Positions 34,633 to 43,947 are shown, numbered from the stretch's first letter. The stretch is DNA of 64,000 nucleotides from Labrenzia sp. PHM005 (GCF_006517275.1 NZ_CP041191.1:1172501-1236500), one strand, 5' to 3'. The notes: a model not told the origin generated them from the sequence alone. A program made the numbers and translations.

Positions 34633-35814
34633 ATGAGCGCTTCCACCGACGTCGTTATTGTCAGTGCGACCCGCACACCGGTCGGTTCCTTCAACGGTTC
34701 CTTTGCAAATACGCCAGCTCATGAGCTCGGCGCCCACGTTATCAAAGCCGCTCTTGACCAGGCCAAGGTCGATGGCGCAGACGTCGACGAGGTCGTGTTC
34801 GGTCAGGTGTTGACCGCAGGCCAGGGTCAGAACCCCGCCCGTCAGGCAGCCATCAACGCCGGCATTCCCGATAGCGCCACCGCTTGGGGGCTCAATCAGG
34901 TGTGCGGTTCAGGCCTGCGTACCGTTGCTATCGCAGCGCAGCAGATTCAGACCGGTGACGCGTCCATTATGGTCGCTGGTGGCCAGGAAAGCATGTCCTT
35001 GTCACCGCACTGCGCACCGATGCGCACTGGCTACAAAATGGGCGACTACAAAATGGTCGACACCATGATCAAGGACGGCCTTTGGGATGCCTTCAACGGC
35101 TACCACATGGGTCAGACTGCTGAGAATGTTGCTGAGAAATGGCAAATCACCCGCGAACAGCAGGACGAATTTGCTGTTGCCTCTCAGAACAAAGCCGAAG
35201 CTGCGCAAAAGGCTGGCAAATTCAAGGACGAAATCACACCGTTCACTGTGAAAACCCGCAAGGGCGACATTGTGGTCGAGGATGATGAATACATCCGCCA
35301 TGGTGCCACGCTGGAGAGCATGGCCAAGCTGCGCCCTGCGTTCACCAAAGAGGGCAGCGTCACGGCCGCCAACGCCTCTGGCATTAACGACGGTGCCGCG
35401 GCCCTTGTTGTCATGAGTGCTGAAGAAGCCGAAAAGCGCGGGCTCAAGCCGCTGGCGCGCATCGCTTCCTGGGCAACAGCTGGTGTTGACCCAACCATCA
35501 TGGGCTCTGGTCCGATCCCAGCCTCACAAAAGGCACTGGAAAAGGCCGGCTGGACTGCTGAAGAGCTGGACCTGGTGGAAGCCAACGAAGCCTTCGCGGC
35601 CCAAGCCTGCGCTGTCAACAAGGACATGGGCTGGAACCCGGACATCGTCAACGTCAACGGCGGTGCGATTGCGATCGGTCATCCGATCGGCGCGTCCGGT
35701 GCCCGCATTTTGTGCACGCTTTTGCATGAAATGAACCGCCGCGACGCCAAAAAAGGTCTCGCCACGCTCTGCATCGGCGGCGGCATGGGCGTTGCCATGT
35801 GCCTGGAGCGCTAA
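34633..35814 (+). CDS. phaA: Acetyl-CoA acetyltransferase (beta-ketothiolase)
   Basis: This biosynthetic thiolase condenses two acetyl-CoA to acetoacetyl-CoA, the first step of PHB synthesis. It has 393 aa from ATG 34633 (GGAG six bases upstream); an in-frame extension to 34588 is rejected. The acyl-accepting Cys is C91 in [11 protein letters not shown], the catalytic His is in [10 protein letters not shown], and the second Cys is in [15 protein letters not shown] at the C-terminus. It is followed by phaB in the same direction, with a hairpin between them. The PHB synthase phaC is not in the window. Confidence 0.97.
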   Translation: MSASTDVVIVSATRTPVGSFNGSFANTPAHELGAHVIKAALDQAKVDGADVDEVVFGQVLTAGQGQNPARQAAINAGIPDSATAWGLNQVCGSGLRTVAIAAQQIQTGDASIMVAGGQESMSLSPHCAPMRTGYKMGDYKMVDTMIKDGLWDAFNGYHMGQTAENVAEKWQITREQQDEFAVASQNKAEAAQKAGKFKDEITPFTVKTRKGDIVVEDDEYIRHGATLESMAKLRPAFTKEGSVTAANASGINDGAAALVVMSAEEAEKRGLKPLARIASWATAGVDPTIMGSGPIPASQKALEKAGWTAEELDLVEANEAFAAQACAVNKDMGWNPDIVNVNGGAIAIGHPIGASGARILCTLLHEMNRRDAKKGLATLCIGGGMGVAMCLER

Positions 35815-35835
35815 GTCGAAGGCACTCGGGAATTA

Positions 35836-35867
35836 CTGCGGCCGGACCTGAGGAGGATCGGCCGCAG
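35836..35867 (+). repeat. Hairpin between phaA and phaB
   Basis: The perfect 9-bp inverted repeat CTGCGGCCG (35836-35844) / CGGCCGCAG (35859-35867) has a 14-base loop and no T run. It may stabilise or process the phaA-phaB message rather than terminate it. Confidence 0.5.
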
Positions 35868-35949
35868 CGGACATCAAAGTCCGGTTGGAACTTGAAGTAC
35901 CCACAAAGAGCCCGAAGGGCCCGGAGTTGGAAGTCAGGAGGAATGTGGA

Positions 35950-36678
35950 ATGAGTAAGGTCGCATTGGTAACTGGGGGCACCCGCGGAATTGGCGAAGCA
36001 ATCTCCCGCGGTTTGAAAGACGCGGGTTATACCGTGGCGGCCACATACGCTGGCAACACTGAAAAAGCGGAAGCGTTTAAGGCTGAGACCGGCATTCACG
36101 TCTACAAATGGGATGTTTCCGATCCTGAAGCATGTGCGGCTGGCATTGCCCAAGTTGAAAGTGAACTCGGCCCGGTTGAAGTTCTGGTCAACAACGCCGG
36201 TATCACCCGCGACGGCATGTTCCACAAAATGGATTTCGATCAGTGGCGCGCCGTGATGTCCACCAACCTCGACTCCATGTTCACGATGACTCATCCAGTG
36301 ATCAACGGCATGCGCAGCCGTGGCTCTGGCCGTATCATCAACATTTCTTCGATCAATGGCCAAAAGGGTCAGATGGGTCAGACCAACTATTCGGCCGCCA
36401 AGGCCGGTGTGATCGGTTTCACCAAAGCACTTGCCCAGGAAAATGCCTTCAAAGGTATTACCGTCAACTGCGTGTGCCCAGGCTACATCAACACCGACAT
36501 GGTCGCCGCGATGCCGGAAAAAGTTTTGGAATCCATCGTTTCCGGTATTCCTGTCGGTCGCCTCGGCAAACCGGAAGAAATCGCACAGACCGTTGTTTAC
36601 CTGGCATCTGATGCCGCTGGTTTCATGACCGGTGCCGTCATGACCATCAACGGTGGCCAATACGTCGCCAATGGCTAA
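35950..36678 (+). CDS. phaB: Acetoacetyl-CoA reductase
   Basis: This SDR enzyme reduces acetoacetyl-CoA to (R)-3-hydroxybutyryl-CoA with NADPH. It has 242 aa. The cofactor loop is VTGGTRGIGEAI, then LVNNAGITRDGMFHKMDFDQ. The catalytic residues are Ser in INISSINGQKGQMGQ, and Tyr/Lys in TNYSAAKAGVIGFTKALAQE. The GQKGQMGQTNYSAAKAG segment is highly specific to PhaB. AGGAGGAAT precedes the ATG. It completes the phaA-phaB pair. Confidence 0.97.
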   Translation: MSKVALVTGGTRGIGEAISRGLKDAGYTVAATYAGNTEKAEAFKAETGIHVYKWDVSDPEACAAGIAQVESELGPVEVLVNNAGITRDGMFHKMDFDQWRAVMSTNLDSMFTMTHPVINGMRSRGSGRIINISSINGQKGQMGQTNYSAAKAGVIGFTKALAQENAFKGITVNCVCPGYINTDMVAAMPEKVLESIVSGIPVGRLGKPEEIAQTVVYLASDAAGFMTGAVMTINGGQYVANG

Positions 36679-36719
36679 GGTCAAGCCATAGGTGCTTCTG
36701 TTTGAAGTAACTCAGCTAC

Positions 36720-36777
36720 TGTCTCGGAGAACCGGCCCGGCTTCGGTCGATTGACCGTTCTTCGAGACACAGCGTTT
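36720..36777 (+). terminator. Long imperfect hairpin between phaB and the nitrilase gene
   Basis: TGTCTCGGAGAAC (36720-36732) pairs with GTTCTTCGAGACA (36757-36769), a 13-bp stem with one mismatch, and GCGTTTT follows. It could terminate phaB transcription, but the T run is short. Confidence 0.4.
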
Positions 36778-36835
36778 TGGGATTGCCCGAGCGCTATGCG
36801 TTTCCAGTGACCTTGAAAGCCGTTCGGTCGGCTGC

Positions 36836-37627
36836 TCAGTCTGGGCGCCCCGGAAACATTCTTGTTTCTTCCAGGTAAGGATTCTGGGCTCGGCAGGCCT
36901 CAAAATTACCTGGCATAATATCAGCGAAAATCAGCTCAGAAGTGACCGCGGAAGCCTGCGCTAAAAAGGTGCCGTCCGGTGCGGCGATGCAAGATTGGCC
37001 TTGATAGGCAAACCGGGCGTCTTTACCGGCGTGGTTGGCATAGGCGACAAAAACCTGGTTTTCAAAGGCGCGTACCGGAATGACATTCTGTGCAATGAAG
37101 GCGCCGCCGTCACTTTTTGGCAATGCCGTTGGCACGAGCACAGCTTCCGCGCCGCGGAGCGCTAGATCTCGGACCCTTTCGGGAAATTCCACATCAAAAC
37201 AAACCAGAAGTCCAAATTTCAGGCCTTCGAATTCAAAAATTGGAGAATGCTTGGTTCCGCGCGAAAACAGCGATTTTTCGTAATCGCCGTAAAGATGGAT
37301 CTTATCGTAGGTGGCGGATATGGCCTCCGGCGTGACAAACAGGGCCGAATTGAAGACTTGTGCGTCACGCTGCATTGCCAATCCGGCAACCAGAGCAGAG
37401 CCGGTGTCTGTCGACAGCTCGTTTAGCCAAATTGCGTCCGCGTCATCTGCCTCATTCGCATGATCTGTGATCGTCGAACCAGCACCATATCCGGTGAGCG
37501 CCAGCTCCGGGAGAACGGTGATCCGGCTGCCCTGGGCTGCAGCTTCCCGAACGGCTGTCTCGATGGCGGATTTCCGCTCCTCAATCGAAGTAACCGCGGC
37601 GTTCAGCTGGGCAATGGCGATTTTCAT
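36836..37627 (-). CDS. Carbon-nitrogen hydrolase (nitrilase superfamily amidase)
   Basis: This 263-aa amidase of the nitrilase fold has its Glu-Lys-Cys triad visible as VLPELALTGYG (Glu), YDKIHLYGDYEKSLF (Lys) and GLLVCFDVEFPERVRDLAL (Cys, about residue 143). It starts two bases after the upstream permease gene ends and is the last gene of the aminotransferase-agmatinase-ABC operon. In that setting it may hydrolyse an omega-amide such as 4-guanidinobutyramide, N-carbamoylputrescine or a 2-oxo-omega-amide. The exact substrate is inferred only from context. Confidence 0.9.
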   Translation of the reverse strand: MKIAIAQLNAAVTSIEERKSAIETAVREAAAQGSRITVLPELALTGYGAGSTITDHANEADDADAIWLNELSTDTGSALVAGLAMQRDAQVFNSALFVTPEAISATYDKIHLYGDYEKSLFSRGTKHSPIFEFEGLKFGLLVCFDVEFPERVRDLALRGAEAVLVPTALPKSDGGAFIAQNVIPVRAFENQVFVAYANHAGKDARFAYQGQSCIAAPDGTFLAQASAVTSELIFADIMPGNFEACRAQNPYLEETRMFPGRPD

Positions 37628-37629
37628 AG

Positions 37630-38427
37630 CTATTCCCCCTTGCTCCAGGCGCCGAGCAGTTTCGGTAGATCGCCAAAGCGGGCAACCAGACCAAAGACAA
37701 CAACGGCAACCAGAATGAAGAACACCGAAACAGCGGCCATGGTTGGCGTATAGCCGTAGCGCAACGCATTGAAGACCTTGATTGGGATCGTCTCCAAAGT
37801 GAAGCCGACGGTCATGTAAGCCACAATGTATTCGTTCAGCGACAAGACAAAGGCAAAGGCAAAGCCGGAGATCACATACGGCCGGATCAGCGGAAAGATC
37901 ACCGTTTTCATGAGTGTCTTGTCATCGGCACCCATGGTCATACCGGCCTCGATGATCTCCCGGTCGATGGTGGCAAAACCAAGCGTGATTGTGACCAGTG
38001 GCAGGCTGACAAAGAAGATGCCGTGGCTGATAACGACAGTCCAAGGCTGGCCGTAAAACCCGGTGGTTGCCCAGAAGCTGAGCGCGCCGAGCGCGGTGAT
38101 GACCGGCGGCAATATGAAAGGTGAGAACCCGAGCATTTGAACAAACCGTGCCCAGGGCGCGACCCGGCGCCACAAAAACCAGGAGAGCGGCAATGCAATT
38201 GCAACGCTGATTGCGGAAGCCGTTGCGGCCACCATCACCGAATTCAGCAAGGCGGACCGCCAGGCCGGATCTGTCAAAACACTCAAATACCAGTCGGCGG
38301 ACAGGCCTTGTGGCGGGAAGGCCAGTGTCTTTTTGGCGTTGAGCGCCACCCCGGCAATAACAATGACTGGAAGCGCCATGAAAAGCGCCATGGCGGCAAA
38401 GAACAGTTTTCCGGCTGCTTTGCTCAT
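37630..38427 (-). CDS. ABC transporter permease, polyamine/opine type (PotC-like)
   Basis: This 265-aa inner-membrane permease has about six transmembrane segments. ATG 38427 (MSKAAGKLFFAAMALFMALP) overlaps the stop of the first permease by four bases; the longer frame that continues upstream only shadows that gene. The EAA loop is EAGMTMGADDKTLMKTVIFP, and the C-terminal segment runs NEYIVAYMTVGFTLETIPIK. The same-operon binding protein and ATPase define a PotABCD-type transporter. The nitrilase gene starts two bases downstream. Confidence 0.92.
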   Translation of the reverse strand: MSKAAGKLFFAAMALFMALPVIVIAGVALNAKKTLAFPPQGLSADWYLSVLTDPAWRSALLNSVMVAATASAISVAIALPLSWFLWRRVAPWARFVQMLGFSPFILPPVITALGALSFWATTGFYGQPWTVVISHGIFFVSLPLVTITLGFATIDREIIEAGMTMGADDKTLMKTVIFPLIRPYVISGFAFAFVLSLNEYIVAYMTVGFTLETIPIKVFNALRYGYTPTMAAVSVFFILVAVVVFGLVARFGDLPKLLGAWSKGE

Positions 38428-39284
38428 AGCTCTCCCGCTCCTTTCCGGCCCGAAATCATCACGGACAAACCAACCAGAAGCAGGCTGGCGATTACCAGGA
38501 AGACGGCCATGGCTGCGGCGAACGGCATGTTGGACTGGTAAATTGCCTGATCTGTGACCAGGACCGACAATGTCCAATGCTGCGGCCGTCCCAATATCTG
38601 CGGCAGCAAATAGGCGCCGAGCGCAAAAATGAAAACGATAATGAAAGTCGCCAGCAGGGTTTTGCGCATGACCGGCAGGACGACGTTCATGAAGGACCGG
38701 ACCGGCGAACAGCCAAGTGTGCGGGCGGCTTCCATCAGGGACGGGTCTAGCCGCGAGAACGCGGGATAGAGTACCAGAACCGTATAGGGAAAGGCTTGAT
38801 AGATGAGACCTGTCAGGACAGCGCCAAAGCCGGGCGCCCAGGCTTCCGGTTTTTCCATCAGGCCGAGCCAGACAAAGAAATTGCTGATGCCGGCCGTGCG
38901 GCTCAACAGCGTCGACCAGGCAAAGCCGATGATTACTTCTGAGAGGGAAAGAACCCCTAAAAGCGCGATCAGCCACAGCACCTGATCCCGGCGGCGAAGT
39001 TTGGTCAGCAGGTAAGTGAAGGGAACTCCGATCAATAAGCAAAAAGCCGAGACGAGCGCTGCCAAACCGAGGGAAAAAGCCAGGACTTCGCCGAAAAACG
39101 GTGTCAGAAACCGGGCGTAATTGGCAAAGTTAAAGGCCGGTTCATAAAAGCCGCCTTGAACCCGCTTGAAGACGGAGATGGCGACCATGATGCCGAAGGG
39201 GACGACAAAGAACATCCCCAGCATGGCGGCAGGAAAAGCGATCGGCAGATAATCGCTGAGTTTCTGGGGGGGGCTGCGGCGCAT
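38424..39284 (-). CDS. ABC transporter permease, polyamine/opine type (PotB-like)
   Basis: This 286-aa permease has six predicted transmembrane helices. The EAA motif is MEAARTLGCSPVRSFMNVVL. N-terminal segment SDYLPIAFPAAMLGMFFVVP is the first helix. Its ATG overlaps the ATPase stop by one base (TGATG), and its own stop overlaps the next permease start by four, so the three genes are translationally coupled. It pairs with the 37630-38427 permease to form the heterodimeric channel. Confidence 0.92.
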   Translation of the reverse strand: MRRSPPQKLSDYLPIAFPAAMLGMFFVVPFGIMVAISVFKRVQGGFYEPAFNFANYARFLTPFFGEVLAFSLGLAALVSAFCLLIGVPFTYLLTKLRRRDQVLWLIALLGVLSLSEVIIGFAWSTLLSRTAGISNFFVWLGLMEKPEAWAPGFGAVLTGLIYQAFPYTVLVLYPAFSRLDPSLMEAARTLGCSPVRSFMNVVLPVMRKTLLATFIIVFIFALGAYLLPQILGRPQHWTLSVLVTDQAIYQSNMPFAAAMAVFLVIASLLLVGLSVMISGRKGAGEL

Positions 39285-40327
39285 CAGTGTGCCCCTTCAG
39301 GACCAAAAACCACACACGCTTCCGGCGGTAGTGTCAGGGATACAGATGTCCCGACATGAAAGTCACAGTGCGATTTGGGCGGCGCCAGCGCAATGACCCG
39401 GTCGCTGCCGGCATTCAGATGGATTTCTATGGTCGATCCCATTTCCCGGATGAAGACGATGTCGGCTTTGACAGGACCATCTTCACCCTCGGCCACGACG
39501 ACATCTTCTGGCCGAACGGAAATCAATGCCTGGCCGCTCGAAGGAATATCCAGGCCGGGGATAAGGCCGCCTGAAAAGGCTGCGCCGCCGTCTGCCTTTG
39601 TCACCTTGATCAAATTCGCCTGGCCCAGAAAGTCCGCAACAAAAGGGCTGGCCGGTCTTTTGTAAGCCTCGATTGGGGACGCCATCTGCTCAACCTTGCC
39701 GTTGGACATAACGACGATCTGGTCGGACATGGACATGGCTTCACGCTGGTCGTGGGTGACGACGATGGTGGTGATGCCAAGGCGTTGCTGTAGCTGCCTG
39801 AGTTCCACCTGCATGGCTTCGCGAAGTTTGGCGTCTAGTGCAGACAGGGGCTCGTCAAGCAGGAAAAGCTGCGGTGAGACCGCAAGGGCCCGGGCAATGG
39901 CCACCCGTTGGCGTTGGCCGCCTGAGAGCTGAGTGATCGCCCGGTTTTCGATGCCGGGCAACTGCACCATATCGAGCAACTCACGCACCCGGGCTTCGCA
40001 GTCAGCGCGGTTTGCGCCGCGGATTCTTAAGGGATAGGCGATGTTTTCGCCTATGGTGAGATGTGGGAACAATGCCAGGGACTGGAACACCATGCCAAGA
40101 TTGCGCTTGTGTGCTGGCGTGTCGTTGATCCGGTCGCCCTGCAGGCGGATGTCGCCGGAGGTCGGGTCTTCCAGACCTGCGATCATGCGCAAGAGCGTTG
40201 TTTTTCCGCAGCCGGACGGACCGAGAAGACACACGAACGTGCCGTCGTCGACATTGAGCGAGATACCATCGACAGCGGTCACCGCGCCAAAGCGTTTGGT
40301 GATGTCGGCGAGTTGAAGACCGGACAT
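39284..40327 (-). CDS. ABC transporter ATP-binding protein (PotA-like)
   Basis: This is the ATPase of the polyamine-type importer, 347 aa. Walker A is LGPSGCGKTTLLRMIAG (about residues 35-51), the signature is QLSGGQRQRVAIARAL, and Walker B is LFLLDEPLSALDAKLREAM, followed by the H-loop VVTHDQREAMSM. The C-terminal TOBE_2-like domain (about 275-347, ISVRPEDVVVAEGEDG) is typical of PotA/FbpC/UgpC. It sits 68 bases after the binding-protein gene, across a hairpin, and is coupled to the first permease. Confidence 0.95.
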   Translation of the reverse strand: MSGLQLADITKRFGAVTAVDGISLNVDDGTFVCLLGPSGCGKTTLLRMIAGLEDPTSGDIRLQGDRINDTPAHKRNLGMVFQSLALFPHLTIGENIAYPLRIRGANRADCEARVRELLDMVQLPGIENRAITQLSGGQRQRVAIARALAVSPQLFLLDEPLSALDAKLREAMQVELRQLQQRLGITTIVVTHDQREAMSMSDQIVVMSNGKVEQMASPIEAYKRPASPFVADFLGQANLIKVTKADGGAAFSGGLIPGLDIPSSGQALISVRPEDVVVAEGEDGPVKADIVFIREMGSTIEIHLNAGSDRVIALAPPKSHCDFHVGTSVSLTLPPEACVVFGPEGAH

Positions 40328-40342
40328 ATGTTCTTCCCGAAA

Positions 40343-40387
40343 CGTTTAAAAACTCCGGACCGGAAACGGGATCGCCTCCGGTCCGGA
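40343..40387 (-). terminator. Intra-operon terminator or attenuator between binding protein and ATPase
   Basis: The perfect 11-bp inverted repeat TCCGGACCGGA (40354-40364) / TCCGGTCCGGA (40377-40387) has a 12-base loop and starts nine bases after the binding-protein stop on the minus strand. AGTTTTTAAAC follows. Such a site would raise binding-protein mRNA relative to the membrane components. Confidence 0.65.
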
Positions 40388-40395
40388 TAAAGGGC

Positions 40396-41484
40396 TTAGC
40401 CGACGATTAGTTCCGTCCACTTCTGGTTCAACCAGTCGGACTTAGTGGAATAAAGATCATAGCGCGGGATGACCGGATCAATATCGGAGGAAACAGATGC
40501 AAATTCTGCGTCGGTCATGTCGAGCGTGTCCCGCTTCAAGGTCGGGGCGGTGCCGACTTTCAAGGACATCAGCTTCTGCATCGACGGCTGGGTCATGAAG
40601 TTGATGAATTCATGGGCTTCGTCGCTCTTCTTCGACGCACGGGACAGGGCCCAGCAACCCGAATCCAGGATGCCGCCTTCTTTCGGGAAAGTGGAGCGGA
40701 CCGGGAAACCGTCCGCAGCGGCAAGGCCTGTTACGTCGTGATAATACTGGCCCATCGGAATTTCACCGGACTTCAGAGCCTGTTCGAACTGGGCCTCGTC
40801 CCGGTACCACAGCCGGACGTTTGGCTTCAGCTCCGCCAGCTTGTCCATCACCTTCAAAATGCCCTCATCCGTGTCGAGGATCTCTGTGCCGCCGAAGAAG
40901 GTTTTGGCGGTGACTTCCAGAAGGAAGGAGTTGGAGACGAGCGCCAGAAGACCGAGTTTGTCGGCGTTTGACGGATCCCACATGAACGCCCAGCTCTCCG
41001 GCGCTTGCGGGTAGCTCTCGGTGTTGGAAACCAGGGTGATGTACCAGGCCACCGCACCAACACCTGCGACCTTGCCGTCGTCATAGCGGTTGATGAACTG
41101 CGGCAGCACCTTGTCGGCATCGGCGATCTTGGCGAGATCCAAAGGCGCCCAAAGGTTGGTCGATTGGCCTTTCAGCATGGCAACCTGGGACATCATGGAA
41201 AGATCCGCTGGAGCTGCGCCGGCACGGGCGGCCTGTTCCAGCTGGACCAGCCAAGCTTCGCCGGTCGGCTCTGCAATGGACTCAACGGCAATGCCGGTCG
41301 CCTTTGTGAATTCCGGAAAGATGTGCTTGTCAAAGCTGTCTTTGAAGTAGCCGCCATAAACGCCGACTTTCAAAGAGCGATCTGCGGCCTGCAAAATCGA
41401 TGGCATGGCCAAGGTGGAGACGCCTGCAAGGCCAGTGGCCAAAACTGAGCGCCTTGAGAGTTTGAACTTCGTTGTGTCAGTCAT
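40396..41484 (-). CDS. ABC transporter substrate-binding protein, PotD-like
   Basis: This is the periplasmic solute receptor of the polyamine-type importer, 362 aa from ATG 41484; the TTG at 41490 lies too close to the AGGGG ribosome site. The export signal has a twin Arg (KLSRRSVLATGLAGVSTLAM) ending near LQAADRS, so it may be Tat- or Sec-exported. The mature chain has LKVGVYGGYFKDSFDKHIFP and QFEQALKSGEIPMGQYYHDV, the PotD/PotF-like fold. The operon context (ureohydrolase, aminotransferase, amidase) suggests a guanidino or polyamine ligand, which cannot be read from the sequence alone. Confidence 0.9.
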   Translation of the reverse strand: MTDTTKFKLSRRSVLATGLAGVSTLAMPSILQAADRSLKVGVYGGYFKDSFDKHIFPEFTKATGIAVESIAEPTGEAWLVQLEQAARAGAAPADLSMMSQVAMLKGQSTNLWAPLDLAKIADADKVLPQFINRYDDGKVAGVGAVAWYITLVSNTESYPQAPESWAFMWDPSNADKLGLLALVSNSFLLEVTAKTFFGGTEILDTDEGILKVMDKLAELKPNVRLWYRDEAQFEQALKSGEIPMGQYYHDVTGLAAADGFPVRSTFPKEGGILDSGCWALSRASKKSDEAHEFINFMTQPSMQKLMSLKVGTAPTLKRDTLDMTDAEFASVSSDIDPVIPRYDLYSTKSDWLNQKWTELIVG

Positions 41485-41573
41485 TTTCAATTCCCCTCGT
41501 TGGTTGACCGTTTGCTGCGGTCAGGGACAAGGCGGACAGCCCGTTCTATGCGGGCTTGCCGGCCGTGTGAGCT

Positions 41574-42626
41574 TTAAGTTCCGGTGGCCACGGATGGGCT
41601 GAACACCATCAGCGACAGAATTTCGAACAGCATCTGTGCGCCGGCATGTGCGGTGTTTGTGGTTGAGTCATATTGCGGCGCGACCTCCACAACATCGCCG
41701 CCGATCAGATTAATGCCTTTTAGTGCCCGTAGGATTTCCTGGGCTTCGCGTGTTGTCAGGCCGCCGATTTCCGGTGTGCCGGTGCCTGGCGCATAGGCTG
41801 GATCCAGGCTATCGATGTCGAAGGAGAGATACACCGGACCGTCGCCGACCTTTTCACGGGCAAGTTCCGCGATTTTTTCGCAGCCGAGCTTGGAGATCTC
41901 TTCGGCGTGGATCACGCTCATGCCAGTGTCTTTGGAAAACTCCCAGAGATAGTCGGAAGAGCCCCGGATGCCGATTTGGATTGTGCGGTCTGGGTCCAGC
42001 ACACCCTCCAGCACAGCCTGACGGAACGGGCCGCCATGATGGAAACGGCTGCCGTCGAAGGGGCCTGAGGTATCGCAGTGGGCATCGATATGGATCATGC
42101 CGACCGGTTCATCGCGGCCGAGCGCTTTTAAGATTGGCAGGGATATCGAATGATCGCCGCCAATTGAGAGCGGTACGACGCCAGCGGTCACGAGTTTTGC
42201 AATCGCCGCCTCAATGTCTTCATGGGATTTCACCAAGTCAAAGCGGCTGCGGAACGGCACGTCACCGATGTCTTCGGCCCGCAAGTCCGAACCCGGCATG
42301 CACTCCAGCACATGGTTGAACGGGCCGACCCGTTCGATGGCCCGGATCGCGCGCGGGCCAAAGCGGCAGCCATTGCGGTTGGTGATGCCAAGATCCATCG
42401 GCGCCCCGATCAGCGCCACATCGAGATCTGAGAAATCCGGATCCGACCAATCAACGGTGCGAAAGGGAAGGTCAAGAAAGGTCGGAATGCCGGCATATGG
42501 CGCAACCCGTGTGCCGGACGGGTCAAAAAGCTTGTCCGCCACCGCCTTGAACGTCGGATCATAGATCGTGCTTTCATTGTCGCCGCCGAATTTGGCGCGA
42601 ATGGCTGCCAGCTTATCCTTATCCAT
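41574..42626 (-). CDS. Agmatinase/guanidinobutyrase-type ureohydrolase
   Basis: This 350-aa Mn-dependent enzyme of the arginase/agmatinase family removes urea from a guanidino group. ATG 42626 (MDKDKLAAIRAKFGGDNEST) is used; a longer frame overlaps the aminotransferase. Metal-ligand motifs are IGGDHSISLPI (about residue 160), MIHIDAHCDTSGPF (about 180) and LSFDIDSLDPAYAPGTGTPE (about 268). It is longer than E. coli SpeB (306 aa) through an N-terminal extension. It lies one base after the aminotransferase stop region and before the binding-protein gene. Agmatine, 4-guanidinobutyrate and other guanidino acids are all possible substrates. Confidence 0.9.
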   Translation of the reverse strand: MDKDKLAAIRAKFGGDNESTIYDPTFKAVADKLFDPSGTRVAPYAGIPTFLDLPFRTVDWSDPDFSDLDVALIGAPMDLGITNRNGCRFGPRAIRAIERVGPFNHVLECMPGSDLRAEDIGDVPFRSRFDLVKSHEDIEAAIAKLVTAGVVPLSIGGDHSISLPILKALGRDEPVGMIHIDAHCDTSGPFDGSRFHHGGPFRQAVLEGVLDPDRTIQIGIRGSSDYLWEFSKDTGMSVIHAEEISKLGCEKIAELAREKVGDGPVYLSFDIDSLDPAYAPGTGTPEIGGLTTREAQEILRALKGINLIGGDVVEVAPQYDSTTNTAHAGAQMLFEILSLMVFSPSVATGT

Positions 42627-42627
42627 A

Positions 42628-43896
42628 TCACTCCTCTTTCCACTGAACGTCGGCAGCAAATGCCGATCTTGAAAGGGCTGCCAGCCTCTCGGGGATCCGT
42701 TCGATTTCCTTGCGGCTGACATTGGCAAAGGCGAGCCGCAGATGCTGATCCTGGTTAGGGCCGAAATAGCTGCCGGGCAGAGCCAGGAGGCCGCAGTCCT
42801 TTGCCAGCCGTTCGGCAACTTCCGTTGCCGCTATTCCCGGGAATGGATGCCGTACATAGGCAAAGTAGACGCCGATCTGATCGACCTGCCAGTTGGGCGC
42901 CTGCACCATTGCGGTTTGAAATGCTTCGGCCCGTCCGTTGATCTCTGCGGTAACGCCCTTGCGCCAATCACCAAGCGTTGTGATTGCGTTGGGAAGTGCG
43001 ATCTGCGTGGCCCGCGCCGGGCAAATCTGGATGCAGTCCAGGACTTTACCAATTTCTTCAAGGATCGGCGCGCCGGCGATCAATGCGCCAAGTCGGTGGC
43101 CGGGAATGGCGAAGCTTTTTGAAAAGCTGTAGAGGCTGATCACTCTATCCCGCCAGCGTGGGTCGCTGAACAGCCCATGCGGTGCTGCGCCGTCTGGCCG
43201 AAAATCCCGGTAGGTTTCATCGATGATCAGTGTGACGTTATTTTCATGGGCCAAGTCCAGAAAGGCTTTGATCACGTCCGGCGGATAGATCGCGCCGGTC
43301 GGATTGTTGGGCGTCACCAGAACAATTGCCTTGACCTTGTCATCAATCAACGCGGCCGCATGTTCAACGTCTGGAATGAAGCCGGCCTTGGCGGAAAGTG
43401 GCAATGGCCGGGCTTCGATGCCCAGCATGTCCAGTGTCATTTTGTGATTGAAATACCAGGGCGTCGGCAAAAGGACCGCGTCGCCGGCAGCTGCCAAAGC
43501 CAAAACAGATACAAAGAAGGCCTGATTACAGCCGGCTGTGATCGCGACTTCGTCGAAGCCAATAGGGGCTTGGTAGACACTTGCGCATTCTGTTGCAAAA
43601 GCAGCACGCAAAGCGCCGTCCCCAAAGATATTTCCATAGCGGGTCGCTTCCGCAGATTTAGCCGCGTTTGCAATGTGTTCCAAAAACTCGGCTGGGGGCG
43701 GATCGCCGGGCACTGCCTGGGCAAGGTTCAGCGCTGGGCCGTGCTGACCTTGATAGGCGGGTAGCCAGTTTGCGGCCTCCGGAATGGGCGGTGTCGCCGT
43801 ATCAATTAGGTTTTGGTTCAGGCTGAAGGCCGTCACGCTTGCATCCACTTCAATGATCGCTCGCACACCGATTGGGCACGCGCAAAAAATGATCAT
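42628..43896 (-). CDS. Class I/II PLP-dependent aminotransferase
   Basis: This 422-aa enzyme is first in the operon. The PLP lysine is in ISLYSFSKSFAIPGHRLGAL. Other family motifs are AITAGCNQAFFVSVLALAAA, LVTPNNPTGAIYPP and LIIDETYRDFRP. The start is uncertain: ATG 43896 lacks a clear ribosome site, and GTG 43848 would give 406 aa. With the ureohydrolase and the amidase it may transaminate arginine, another guanidino amino acid, or glutamine. It is divergent from a LysR gene, its probable regulator. Confidence 0.87.
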   Translation of the reverse strand: MIIFCACPIGVRAIIEVDASVTAFSLNQNLIDTATPPIPEAANWLPAYQGQHGPALNLAQAVPGDPPPAEFLEHIANAAKSAEATRYGNIFGDGALRAAFATECASVYQAPIGFDEVAITAGCNQAFFVSVLALAAAGDAVLLPTPWYFNHKMTLDMLGIEARPLPLSAKAGFIPDVEHAAALIDDKVKAIVLVTPNNPTGAIYPPDVIKAFLDLAHENNVTLIIDETYRDFRPDGAAPHGLFSDPRWRDRVISLYSFSKSFAIPGHRLGALIAGAPILEEIGKVLDCIQICPARATQIALPNAITTLGDWRKGVTAEINGRAEAFQTAMVQAPNWQVDQIGVYFAYVRHPFPGIAATEVAERLAKDCGLLALPGSYFGPNQDQHLRLAFANVSRKEIERIPERLAALSRSAFAADVQWKEE

Positions 43897-43927
43897 AGAA
43901 ATTTCGAAAGCTTGTAAAATAGGATAG

Positions 43928-43947
43928 TTTCAATCAATACATTGAGA
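43928..43947. promoter_or_regulatory. Candidate LysR operator of the guanidino/polyamine operon
   Basis: TTTCAAT (43928-43934)-N6-ATTGAGA (43941-43947) is an inverted repeat with one mismatch, in the 74-bp gap between the divergent aminotransferase and LysR genes. Its spacing fits a LysR T-N11-A box. Binding is inferred. Confidence 0.4.

Noticed and set aside
38428..39042. Upstream extension of the second polyamine-type permease
   Set aside because: The frame only continues through the first permease in another register; the true start at 38427 overlaps by ATGA as expected for coupled genes.
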